Below, in pieces: positions 1 to 8,192 of a stretch of DNA of 64,000 nucleotides. A program made the position numbers and the translations under genes. Every line of letters begins with the position of its first letter. Position 1 is the first letter of the stretch. The notes under the pieces were generated by a model. The model was not told where the DNA came from. It did no database searches and was given only the letters and a program-made list of their open reading frames with translations. This DNA is from Fulvimarina sp039652615 (GTDB lineage Bacteria; Pseudomonadota; Alphaproteobacteria; Rhizobiales; Rhizobiaceae). The stretch lies in NCBI RefSeq assembly GCF_039652615.1, contig NZ_JBDJAC010000002.1, forward strand, positions 310,001 to 374,000, written 5' to 3'.

Positions 1-279
1 CATTTCCGGGACCCTGTATTGCAGTTGCCGAACGAGAATGTCTTCGAAATCTTCGGCATGTTGATCGAACAACGTTGCAACATAGGCGCTGCCAGCACTC
101 GCCGGCGCATCGCGAAAGCCAAGCCCGGCAAGGCGAATTTCCGCCCCGACGTGATCGGCGGGATCAATGTCCAGACATTTCAGATAAGCGGCCGCGGCGG
201 CCTCGCGGTCGCCGCTTTTTTCCGCGGCAAGCCCGGTCCTATAGACCTCGCCCAGCGCATCAGCATCGAAATCGGTCAC
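1..279 (-). CDS. TPR-type SAM-dependent methyltransferase, N-terminal fragment
   Basis: The 93 codons visible run off the left edge of the window, so only the N-terminus is present. The start is GTG; an in-frame TAG lies two codons upstream, so no earlier start is possible. The first ~50 residues look like one TPR-type helical hairpin (LAAEKSGDREAAAAAYLKCL, then the DIDPADH turn typical of TPRs). They are followed by YVATLFDQHAEDFEDILV, the linker usually seen before the methyltransferase domain in TPR-plus-methyltransferase proteins of alphaproteobacteria. The SAM-binding glycine motif would lie outside the window, so enzyme activity is inferred from family resemblance. The gene starts 17 nt after the stop of the secreted-protein gene upstream and may be co-transcribed with it. 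Confidence 0.6.
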   Translation of the reverse strand, partial: MTDFDADALGEVYRTGLAAEKSGDREAAAAAYLKCLDIDPADHVGAEIRLAGLGFRDAPASAGSAYVATLFDQHAEDFEDILVRQLQYRVPEM

Positions 280-296
280 GGTTGGCTATCGGGCCT

Positions 297-638
297 TCAG
301 CGGTTGAGCGGAATGCCGCTCTCTGTATCGTCGAGCGGCCGTGGATTGGCGCTGGACGTCGACGGCGTCGCCATGCCGATCGCGCCGACATTATTCTCCA
401 GCCCGCCGGGGCCGCGCGGGCGAACCTTGCCGACACCGTCGTTGAGGTCGACTCCCGGAAGACCGTAGAACTGGCTGCGCTGACCGAGGGGAATGCCCGC
501 ATCATATTCCACGACCGCACCGCCGCTTGGGATCGGCGCACTGTCCATCGTCTGAGCCGAAGCTTCGGTGGCAAAGCCCGAGATTGCCAGAACGGAGAAC
601 AGGGTGGAGGCCAAATAGATCGGCTTACAGGTCGGCAT
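297..638 (-). CDS. small secreted hypothetical protein
   Basis: I do not recognise a family. The 113-residue product begins with a classic signal peptide: a short basic start (MPTCKP), a hydrophobic stretch to about residue 22, and an ALA-like cleavage region ending EASAQ near residue 29. The mature part is about 84 residues, rich in Gly, Pro and Ser, with no cysteines, suggesting an extended periplasmic or exported protein. The frame stays open further upstream, but ATG at 638 is preferred because GGAG lies 7 nt before it and the signal peptide begins there. It lies between the peptidase gene and the methyltransferase-like gene, all on the minus strand. Confidence 0.55.
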   Translation of the reverse strand: MPTCKPIYLASTLFSVLAISGFATEASAQTMDSAPIPSGGAVVEYDAGIPLGQRSQFYGLPGVDLNDGVGKVRPRGPGGLENNVGAIGMATPSTSSANPRPLDDTESGIPLNR

Positions 639-742
639 CAATACGCTCCAAAGGGTGTTGATCCGTAACCCGGCAGGACGCGAAAACGTTCCCTGACGAC
701 GACGTGCCATCGCGCCGGCGAAAGGGATAAAAGGTCAATCTC

Positions 743-1384
743 TCAGCCTATGGGCGATTCTGCCGACCCGAGCAGAGCTGCAAGATCGTTGGCGAATCTC
801 AGAAGCTTTTCACCGGAAATCGAATTGAAGACCTGGGGACAATCCGCATCGCTGGCGAGGAAGTCGCCGATCCGCTCGTCGCTCATCGGCAGATGAATGA
901 AGCCGAACTGGCGAATGCCAAGCGATCCGGCATGGTGGGCCAGGCGGTAAAGCGTATCGTTACAGAGATAGGCACCGGCATCGGTGGACCATTCGAAGTC
1001 GATCCCTTCGGAGCGAAGCAGCGCCGCGACCTCGGTCCATGGCAGACAGCTCTGGTATTTCGCCGGACCATCCAGAATGCTGGGGCCGGCCGGAAAACCG
1101 CCTGCCGCATCCTTTCGTCCAAGCTCGCGCCTGTTCTGCGCCAGAAGCTCCAGCCTCAAGCGCTCGGTCGTGACGTGCAGACCGAACAGGACGACCGTTT
1201 CGGGGCGCTGCTCTTCGATCGCCGCGCGCAGTACCGGCCAACTCCGGTCCCAATCTACAGGAAGACAAACGGGATAGACATCGCCTGTCGCCGCCGGACG
1301 CTGGGTCAGCATCTCGATGAGATCACCCGATGGATTGTATGGAGCGCCGGGAAACGCGGAAAAGCCGGCAAAAATCGTTTTCAT
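743..1384 (-). CDS. pcp: pyroglutamyl-peptidase I (peptidase family C15)
   Basis: This cytoplasmic cysteine peptidase removes N-terminal pyroglutamate from peptides. At 213 residues the length is normal for the family. The expected Glu-Cys-His triad can be placed: Glu74 in TTERLRLE, Cys141 in DAGAYLCNDTLY and His164 in FIHLPM. The spacing is close to the family's (about 81, 144 and 168). The Glu region is less conserved than usual: the common GR before it is missing and the sequence reads LFGLHVTTER. The start is ATG without a clear ribosome site. Assignment to family C15 is firm; substrate preference is inferred from family membership. Confidence 0.85.
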   Translation of the reverse strand: MKTIFAGFSAFPGAPYNPSGDLIEMLTQRPAATGDVYPVCLPVDWDRSWPVLRAAIEEQRPETVVLFGLHVTTERLRLELLAQNRRELGRKDAAGGFPAGPSILDGPAKYQSCLPWTEVAALLRSEGIDFEWSTDAGAYLCNDTLYRLAHHAGSLGIRQFGFIHLPMSDERIGDFLASDADCPQVFNSISGEKLLRFANDLAALLGSAESPIG

Positions 1385-1660
1385 GGGCGGGTCGACCGAG
1401 GAGAGTGGGCAGAATATGGAACGCGACCTATATAGGCGTTGCCCTGTGTTGGAAAAGTTTTACTTGCCAATAGCACGCATCGCATGCATCCTCACTGTGT
1501 TCGGGCAATTTCGCGAACGCTAGGTATGGACGATTTGCGCATCGGAAGCGCTTCTTCCGAGCGGCGAGAGCCGCGATGAGTTGGTTCCTTCCTTAAGTAC
1601 AAGACTTGCCTGCCGCTGCCTTCGGGCGACACTGAATGCTAAGGATCAAGGGTTCCTACC

Positions 1661-1873
1661 ATGGCGCAGACCGGAACGGTCAAATTCTTCAACACCGAGA
1701 AGGGTTTTGGTTTCATCAAGCCCGACAATGGCGGTGCTGATATCTTCGTTCACATTTCCGCCGTTCAGGCCTCTGGCCTCTCCGGCCTCGAAGAGAACCA
1801 GAAGGTCTCGTTCGAAACCGAGCCGGACAAGCGCGGAAAAGGCCCCAAGGCCGTCAATCTCGAATCCGCATAA
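1661..1873 (+). CDS. cspA: cold-shock protein, CspA family
   Basis: This is a single cold-shock domain of 70 residues, the usual length. Both RNA-binding motifs are intact: RNP1 KGFGFI at residues 14-19 and RNP2 DIFVHIS at 27-33. Such proteins bind single-stranded RNA or DNA and melt mRNA structure, often during cold or stationary phase. AAGGG sits 8 nt before the ATG. The nearest divergent gene starts at 1384, leaving a non-coding lead of up to 276 nt, consistent with the long regulatory leaders of csp mRNAs. The gene is monocistronic with a stem-loop downstream. The symbol is the generic family one; which of the several csp paralogues this is cannot be said. Confidence 0.92.
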   Translation: MAQTGTVKFFNTEKGFGFIKPDNGGADIFVHISAVQASGLSGLEENQKVSFETEPDKRGKGPKAVNLESA

Positions 1874-1912
1874 CAGCTCGATACGGGCTTACCCGAACAA
1901 GCCTGCTATGAG

Positions 1913-1939
1913 GCGGCGAAGCCATGGGTGCTTCGCCGC
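1913..1939 (+). terminator. stem-loop downstream of cspA
   Basis: A perfect 10-bp stem (GCGGCGAAGC / GCTTCGCCGC) closes a 7-nt loop 40 nt after the cspA stop. Only a weak T-containing stretch follows, so it may be a processing or stability hairpin rather than a strong intrinsic terminator. Beyond it, to 2171, I see no gene. Confidence 0.45.
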
Positions 1940-2171
1940 ATAATTGCGTTTCAGCTGGTCCCACCGCGACCGACGCACGAAGCCTGGCCAGCGTTTACGA
2001 CTGACCAGAGCATGAAGCGGCAAACCGGAATCGACATTCCGCTCCAGGCCCAGCCCGCTCCAGGCCTCTCGATTAGCCGCCTGGGTTGACCGGAAATGTC
2101 ATGCGACCTTCCGGATCAGATCAGGCGCCGAGGCTCATACTGCGACGCTGCAAACGGCCCTTTCCTCAGCC

Positions 2172-3302
2172 TCAGCCCTTCACCAAAATCGTTCCGCTGA
2201 CCTCGATCCCGAATCCGGTGAGGCCGACATAGGCGCGCTCATGGGTCGCGATCTCGCGAATCGAGCGGATTTTGAGATCACGCAGGATCTGCGCGCCAAG
2301 GCCGACTTCGCGCCAGCGCTTGCGCCGCGACACCGCCGAATGGTGCTTTTCCCCATCCGCGTGATCCACGACGGTTTCTCCGAGATCGAAGTCGTCGACT
2401 TCCGGCGTTCTGAGGAGCATCAGAACGCCATGGCCGACCTTGCCGATCTCGTCGACGGCAACCTCGACCCAGGTCTTCGAATTGCGTGTGCGGCCGAACA
2501 GATCCGTGACCGGTTGCTCCCTGTGAATGCGCACCGGCACCCCCTCACCTCCCCGGACATCGCCGAAAATCGCGACAACATGCTGGAGGTCGTCGAACGG
2601 TGTCTCGTAGATCCTGATCTGACCGGTCAGCCCGCCGATCGTCATCGTCTCTTCGCGCACCGCCTTGACGAAGGACTCGCGGCGCACGCGCCAAGCGATC
2701 ATGTCCTCGATCGAGACGATCTTCAGGCCGTGCTGGCGTGCGAACGGCACGAGCTGGGGAAGGCGCATCACCGTCCCGTCGTCGTTGACGACCTCCGCCA
2801 ACACGCCGACCTCGGGGAGACCCGCGAGCCGCGCGAGATCGGTCCCCGCTTCGGTGTGGCCGGAGCGCGTCAGCACGCCGCCGTCGCGGGCGATCAGCGG
2901 GAACATGTGGCCCGGCCGCAGAAAGTCCGAGCCCGCCGCATTGTCGTTGGCAAGGGCGCGCGCCGTGTTGCAGCGCTCGTCGGCCGAAATGCCGGTGGTC
3001 ATGCCGCGCTTGTAATCGACCGAAACCGTGAAAGCCGTTCGCATGGGATCGAGATTGTTGGCGACCATCGGCGGCAGATTGAGCGCCTCGGCGCGCTCCC
3101 CGGTCATCGGCACGCAGATGATCCCGCTCGTATGGCGGATCATGAAAGCCATGTTTTCCGCCGTCGCCTTGGACGCCGCCATGATCAGATCGCCTTCGTT
3201 CTCGCGGTCGGCATCGTCCACCACGACGACGAGTTCGCCGTTCCGGATCGCTTCGATTGCGTCCTCGACCTTGTCGAGCGTCAGATCGGTCTCGCTCATC
3301 AT
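2172..3302 (-). CDS. ribB: 3,4-dihydroxy-2-butanone-4-phosphate synthase with non-catalytic GTP cyclohydrolase II-like domain
   Basis: The N-terminal ~205 residues are a DHBP synthase, which makes the four-carbon unit of riboflavin from ribulose 5-phosphate. The signature DDADRENEGDLIMAA is at residues 29-43, and the RPGHMFPL and GHTEAGTDLARLAG motifs follow. Residues ~210-376 align by eye with GTP cyclohydrolase II (RibA), but the zinc-binding cysteines are gone: where RibA has the RCDCG region this protein reads FGRTRNSKTW, and the earlier cysteine is replaced by Gly. It therefore matches the RibBX type, where only RibB activity remains; a separate RibA is expected elsewhere. Tandem ATG codons make the exact start ambiguous by one residue. 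No FMN riboswitch core was found upstream. Confidence 0.88.
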   Translation of the reverse strand: MMSETDLTLDKVEDAIEAIRNGELVVVVDDADRENEGDLIMAASKATAENMAFMIRHTSGIICVPMTGERAEALNLPPMVANNLDPMRTAFTVSVDYKRGMTTGISADERCNTARALANDNAAGSDFLRPGHMFPLIARDGGVLTRSGHTEAGTDLARLAGLPEVGVLAEVVNDDGTVMRLPQLVPFARQHGLKIVSIEDMIAWRVRRESFVKAVREETMTIGGLTGQIRIYETPFDDLQHVVAIFGDVRGGEGVPVRIHREQPVTDLFGRTRNSKTWVEVAVDEIGKVGHGVLMLLRTPEVDDFDLGETVVDHADGEKHHSAVSRRKRWREVGLGAQILRDLKIRSIREIATHERAYVGLTGFGIEVSGTILVKG

Positions 3303-3580
3303 CCAGCCACTTTCATGCTTTGCCGATCAGTCCGCCGGCACGTTGGGAATCGGGTCCAGAAAGCCCGTCTAGTCGGTTTCACGGCGAATTTGAATGGCGG
3401 CGCATGCCATTGCTTTGCCTGACCCTCGCGGCACACTCGCGCTGAAGTGACCGCGAAAGGTCGCACGCTTACAAATCGTTACGTGAGTATGACGATTCTG
3501 CCGTATAACCGCCCGGTAAAGCGTATCTGGTCCGGCACGGGCTCGCGCCTTTCTCTCTTGGTCAACGGCATACGGACGTA

Positions 3581-4921
3581 ATGCTTTCCTTTCTCAAACA
3601 GATCCTCGTCACGGCCCTGATTCTCATCGTCGGACTTGCCGGACTGGTTTGGGTGAAGCCGGAAATCGGCCGAATGATCCTTGCCGCGGACATTCCCTAC
3701 AAGGACACGGTGCGCGAGGCCATCGCGGTGATTTCACCGGAGGCGACCCAGCCAGCGCCCGAACAGGCGCGCGGCCCCGGTCGCGGCGCCTTCGGTGGCG
3801 GGAGCGGCGCAACCCCTGCCATCGCCTCCCCGGTCACCCGGGAGGCAAGCCGCACCACCTTCAAGACCATCGCCAGCGCCGAAGCCATACGCTCCGTCAC
3901 CGTCGTTCCGGACAATACGTCCGGCATCGTCGAGGAGGTGCTGGCCTCATCCGGTCAACAGGTGACGGCCGGCCAACCCATCATTCGCCTGGAGAGTTCG
4001 AGCGAGGCCGTCGCGGTGGACCGCGCCTCGCTCATGGTCCAGGCTGCCGAGGACAAGCTCTCACGCATTCGCCAGCTTCGCCAACGCAACGCATCGACGA
4101 GTGTCGAGGTCACCGATGCCGCTCGCGAATTGGACACGGCTCGTCTCGACCTGCGCGAGGCGCGGATCGCGCTTTCGAAACGCGAAATCCGCGCACCGAT
4201 CGACGGACGCATCGGCATCATCAAGATCGAGCGCGGCAGCCTCGTGGAAGGGTCGACCGAGATCGCGACCATCGACGCCCGCGATCAACTGAAGCTCGTT
4301 TTCTATACGCCGGAACGCTACCTGACCGACATCGATGTGGGCACCGACCTCACCGCCGTGCCCGTTGCCCGGCCCGATCAGACCTATCAGGGCCAGATCG
4401 CCGCCATCGACAGCCGCGTTGCCGAGGACAGCCGCACGGTCCGCACCGAAGGCGTCATCGTCAATCGCGACGATCGTCTCCGGCCCGGCATGTCCTTTAC
4501 GGTGACCGTCGCCCTGAACGGAGAAACCTATCTCGCGACCGATCCGCTCGCCGTCGTCTGGGAGCGCAGCGGGCCGTTCGTCTGGGCCGTTCGGGATGGC
4601 AAGGCGACCAAGGCGCCGGTTCGCATCGTGCAGCGGGACATCGACCGGGTACTCATCGTCTCGGATGCGCTCGAAGCCGGCGATCTCGTCGTCGTCGAAG
4701 GCATCCAGTCCATGCGCGAGGGGCTGGATCTGGACCTCGAAGTGCTCAAGGCCCCGCCCGGCGCGGATCTAAGCCGGGCGAACGCACCGATCGTGGCGGC
4801 GGAAGCGCGCCCCGGTTCGGCTCAGCCACAAACAGCGGAAGACGTTCCTTCTCGTCTCGGGAGCGGCCCTGAACGTTCCGGCGTCCCGATTCCCGAAAAG
4901 GCGGATCGGAGCGGCTCGTGA
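3581..4921 (+). CDS. RND efflux periplasmic adaptor (membrane fusion protein, HlyD/MexA type)
   Basis: The product links an inner-membrane RND pump to an outer-membrane channel. Of 446 residues, ~5-25 form a membrane anchor or uncleaved signal (LVTALILIVGLAGLVWV). Residues ~105-130 resemble the first half of the lipoyl domain, ~140-205 form the alpha-helical hairpin (VDRASLMVQAAEDKLSRIR onward), REIRAPIDGRIG is the second lipoyl half, and beta-barrel and membrane-proximal domains follow. A low-complexity Pro/Gly/Ala linker lies at ~55-85, and the C-terminus carries a polar disordered tail. The stop overlaps the start of the pump gene by 4 nt, so the two are translationally coupled. Substrate is unknown. 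Confidence 0.85.
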   Translation: MLSFLKQILVTALILIVGLAGLVWVKPEIGRMILAADIPYKDTVREAIAVISPEATQPAPEQARGPGRGAFGGGSGATPAIASPVTREASRTTFKTIASAEAIRSVTVVPDNTSGIVEEVLASSGQQVTAGQPIIRLESSSEAVAVDRASLMVQAAEDKLSRIRQLRQRNASTSVEVTDAARELDTARLDLREARIALSKREIRAPIDGRIGIIKIERGSLVEGSTEIATIDARDQLKLVFYTPERYLTDIDVGTDLTAVPVARPDQTYQGQIAAIDSRVAEDSRTVRTEGVIVNRDDRLRPGMSFTVTVALNGETYLATDPLAVVWERSGPFVWAVRDGKATKAPVRIVQRDIDRVLIVSDALEAGDLVVVEGIQSMREGLDLDLEVLKAPPGADLSRANAPIVAAEARPGSAQPQTAEDVPSRLGSGPERSGVPIPEKADRSGS

Positions 4922-7900
4922 GCAAGACGAAGGACAAGCCCAGCGCGCTTGGCAGCTTCGCGGCTCTGGTCGTAACGCGGCCTGTGCTGACGATCGTTCT
5001 GAACCTCCTCATCGTCGTCGCGGGCCTTGCAGCCCTCAACGCCGTGGAGGTCCGCGAGCTTCCGAATGTCGACCGGCCCGTCGTCACCGTCGAGGTCGAA
5101 TTCGAAGGCGCATCCCCCGAGACCGTGGACCGCCAGCTGACGAGCCAGCTCGAAAGCGCGGTGTCCCGCGTATCGGGCATCTCCTCCATTTCGTCGAAAT
5201 CGGAATTCGGCGAAAGTCAGGTCACGATCGAGTTCAACGACTCCGTCGATCTCAATGTCGCTGCCAGCGATGTGCGCGACGCGGTTGGCCGGATTGCCGA
5301 CAACCTGCCGGAAAACGCGGAGAACCCGGAAATCGTCAAGGCGGATGCAGACGCACAGGCGATCATGCGCCTTGCGGTGACCGCGCCCGACATGAGCATC
5401 GAGGATCTGACGACGCTGGTCGACGACAGGATCACCGATCAGCTGTCAGCCGTCGAAGGCGTTGCCGCGATCCGCGTCTATGGCGAGCGCGAGCGCCAGA
5501 TCTTCGTCGACGTCCAGCCCGACCGGCTCGCGACGCGCGGCCTCACCGTCGGCGACATCGCAACCGCGCTGGCGAACGCCAATCTCGACGTTCCTGCCGG
5601 CCAGCTGGAATCGTCCTCGCAGTCGCTGATCGTGCGCGCCGACGCCAACATCTCGACGCCGGAAGAGTTCGAGGCAATCTATCTCAACGACCGGACGCGG
5701 CTCGGCGATGTGGCGAGCGTGCGCTTCGGCCCGGACGATGCGGCAACGGCCCTGCGCGTGACCGGCACCACCGGGATCGGGCTCGCAGTCATCCGGCAGG
5801 CCGGCTATTCGACCCTCGAAATCTCCAAGGCCGTGCGCAACGAGGTCGACCGCCTCAACGCATCGCTGCCCGATGGCGTCACCATGCAGGTGACGAGCGA
5901 CGACGCGATCTTCATCAATGGCGCGATCTCGGAGGTTCAGTTCACGCTGATCCTCGCGGTTCTGATCGTGACCGGCGTGATCTTCCTGTTTCTCCTCAAC
6001 ATCCGCGCAACGCTCATTCCCGCAGTCACCATGCCGATCGCGCTCATCGGCGTCATCGCGTTCATCTACATGGCGGGCTTTTCGATCAACATTCTCAGCC
6101 TGCTCGCGCTGGTTCTCGCGACAGGCATGGTCGTCGACGACGCGATCATCGTTCTGGAAAATATCGTGCGACGACGCGACATGGGGCTGACGCCGCGTGC
6201 GGCGGCCGTCGTCGGCGCGCGGGAGATGTTCTTCGCCGTCGTCTCCACCACAGCGACGCTGGCAGCCGTCTTCGTTCCGATCTCCTTCCTGCCTGGTCAG
6301 GCCGGCGGGCTCTTCCGCGAGTTCGGATATGTGCTGGCGGCTGCCGTGACGATCTCATCCTTCATCGCCCTTACGCTGTGCCCGATGATGGCCTCGCTCC
6401 TCCTGAAGGATCTTTCGCACGCGGGGCGGCCGAATGTCTTTGCGCGCGCCATGCAGCGCTTCGGCGGGTGGCTTGCCGGCCTCTACGCCTTCAGCCTTCG
6501 CCGCGCGCTGAACTATCCGCTCGCAACTGTCGGCATCGCCGTCATTTTCTCGGGCGCTGCCTATCTGAGTTTCCTGCAACTGCCCCAGGAGCTGACACCG
6601 CCCGAAGACCGCGCCGTCGTCCTCTTGCGGCTGTCAGCTCCCCAGGGCGCGAGCCTCGACTACACCAATGCCCAGATGCGCAAGGTGGAAGCGATCCTGA
6701 CGCCCTATGTCGACAGCGGCGAAGCCAACAACGTCTTCGCGATTTCCGGCTTCGGCGGCTCCAGTTCCGGCTTCATGGTGCTCTCCCTCGCCGGATGGGA
6801 GGACCGCGTGCGCGGCCAGGGCGAAATCGTCTCGGAAATCAACGGCAATCTGCGCTCCATTCCGGGCGTCAGGGCCTTCGCGATCCAGCCCAATTCCCTC
6901 GGTATTCGCGGCGGCGGCGAAGGCCTGCGCTTCGCGGTGGCTGGCCAGGACTTCCGTTCCCTCGCCGAAACCGCCGACGGGATCGTGACGGCGATGGAAG
7001 AGGACGGCCGGTTCGGCCGTGTCCGCCTCGGCTCGGAGGCGACCCAGCCGCAGCTCTCCGTTTCCATCGATCGCGAACGCGCCTCCGATCTCGGAATCGG
7101 CATCGACGGGCTTGCCACCGCCATCCAGGCGCTGCTCGACGGACGTCGCATCGGACAGACCTATGTCGCCGACAAGGAAGTGCCGATCCGGCTGATTGCC
7201 TCCACCGATCCGATCAACGATCCGGGTGATCTGGAGAATGTCTTCGTCAAGGCCGGCGACGGGCGGATCGTGCCGATCTCGACCATCGCCAGCATTTCAG
7301 AGGAAGCCGTCGCACCCGAACTCACCCGCGAGAACCGCGCCCGCGCGGTGTCGATATCTGCGGATCTCCCTCAGGGCATGGCGATGCAGGACGCCTGGGA
7401 AGACGTTCAGGCCGTCGTCGAGAGCGAACTCCAACCGGGCCAGCGCCTTATCCCGCTTGGGGAACTTGCGACCATCGGCGAAACGAACAGCGGTCTCGCC
7501 CTCGTCTTCGCCTTTGCCCTCATCGTCATCCTGCTGGTTCTCTCGGCACAGTTCGAGAGCTTCATCTCCGCGCTCATCATCATCGCGACGGTTCCGCTGG
7601 GCGTTGCCTGCGCCGTCTTCTCGCTTGAATTCTTCGGCGCGACCCTCAACCTCTACAGCCAGATCGGGCTCGTGCTTCTCGTCGGCATCATGGCGAAGAA
7701 CGGCATCCTCGTCGTGGAATTCGCCAACCAGCTGCGCGAAGAGGGCAAAAGCGTTCGTGAAGCCGCGGAGCAGGCTGCGATCATCCGCCTGCGCCCGGTC
7801 ATGATGACCATGATCGCGACGGTCGTTGGCGGCGTGCCGCTGATGCTGTCGTCCGGCGCGGGCGCCGAAGCCCGCGAAGCCCTCGGCATCGTCATCGTCG

Positions 7901-8052
7901 GTGGCCTCGGTCTCGCGACGATCTCGACGCTCTATCTGACGCCGGTCGCCTATCTTGTGCTCGGCCGCTTCTCGACGCCCAATGCCGAACGCATGGCGCG
8001 TCTCGAAACCGATCTGCGCGCCGCCGAGACGCAGATTGCGCCGGGGGAATAG
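4918..8052 (+). CDS. RND multidrug efflux permease (AcrB/MexB/MexF type)
   Basis: This 1044-residue inner-membrane proton/drug antiporter has the length typical of hydrophobe/amphiphile efflux pumps. The proton-relay residues are intact: the Asp-Asp pair in ATGMVVDDAIIVLENI (TM4) and the Lys in GIMAKNGILVVEFANQ (TM10). The duplicated layout of one TM, a large periplasmic loop and six TMs is visible in both halves. The start is GTG, overlapping the adaptor's TGA. No TolC-like outer-membrane gene follows, so the pair probably uses a channel encoded elsewhere. No regulator gene is adjacent. Drug specificity cannot be read from sequence. Confidence 0.9.
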   Translation: MSKTKDKPSALGSFAALVVTRPVLTIVLNLLIVVAGLAALNAVEVRELPNVDRPVVTVEVEFEGASPETVDRQLTSQLESAVSRVSGISSISSKSEFGESQVTIEFNDSVDLNVAASDVRDAVGRIADNLPENAENPEIVKADADAQAIMRLAVTAPDMSIEDLTTLVDDRITDQLSAVEGVAAIRVYGERERQIFVDVQPDRLATRGLTVGDIATALANANLDVPAGQLESSSQSLIVRADANISTPEEFEAIYLNDRTRLGDVASVRFGPDDAATALRVTGTTGIGLAVIRQAGYSTLEISKAVRNEVDRLNASLPDGVTMQVTSDDAIFINGAISEVQFTLILAVLIVTGVIFLFLLNIRATLIPAVTMPIALIGVIAFIYMAGFSINILSLLALVLATGMVVDDAIIVLENIVRRRDMGLTPRAAAVVGAREMFFAVVSTTATLAAVFVPISFLPGQAGGLFREFGYVLAAAVTISSFIALTLCPMMASLLLKDLSHAGRPNVFARAMQRFGGWLAGLYAFSLRRALNYPLATVGIAVIFSGAAYLSFLQLPQELTPPEDRAVVLLRLSAPQGASLDYTNAQMRKVEAILTPYVDSGEANNVFAISGFGGSSSGFMVLSLAGWEDRVRGQGEIVSEINGNLRSIPGVRAFAIQPNSLGIRGGGEGLRFAVAGQDFRSLAETADGIVTAMEEDGRFGRVRLGSEATQPQLSVSIDRERASDLGIGIDGLATAIQALLDGRRIGQTYVADKEVPIRLIASTDPINDPGDLENVFVKAGDGRIVPISTIASISEEAVAPELTRENRARAVSISADLPQGMAMQDAWEDVQAVVESELQPGQRLIPLGELATIGETNSGLALVFAFALIVILLVLSAQFESFISALIIIATVPLGVACAVFSLEFFGATLNLYSQIGLVLLVGIMAKNGILVVEFANQLREEGKSVREAAEQAAIIRLRPVMMTMIATVVGGVPLMLSSGAGAEAREALGIVIVGGLGLATISTLYLTPVAYLVLGRFSTPNAERMARLETDLRAAETQIAPGE

Positions 8053-8126
8053 GCGTTCGCTAATTCAGCTCGCGAAGTCGGGGAAGAATTCTCAGAAGCG
8101 ACGACCTCAGACGCTGATGTTGTCCC

Positions 8127-8166
8127 AAAAAAGAAGCGGCACCGGCGAGGTCCGCCGATGCCGCTT
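8127..8166 (-). terminator. intrinsic terminator for the glgE-treS-glgB operon
   Basis: Arms AAGCGGCA (8134-8141) and TGCCGCTT (8159-8166) form a GC-rich stem with further internal pairing (CCGGCG/CGCCGG-like). Read on the minus strand it is followed by a six-T run (the A-run at 8127-8132). It sits between the convergent pump gene and glgB and best fits termination of glgB; it may also act on the plus strand. Confidence 0.7.
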
Positions 8167-8192
8167 GATCGTCTGTCGAGGAAAACCGCCGA

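Noticed and set aside
3303..3480. Possible FMN riboswitch upstream of ribB
   Set aside because: The minus-strand sequence lacks the RFN core blocks (for example the GGGTGAAATTCCC-type stretch).
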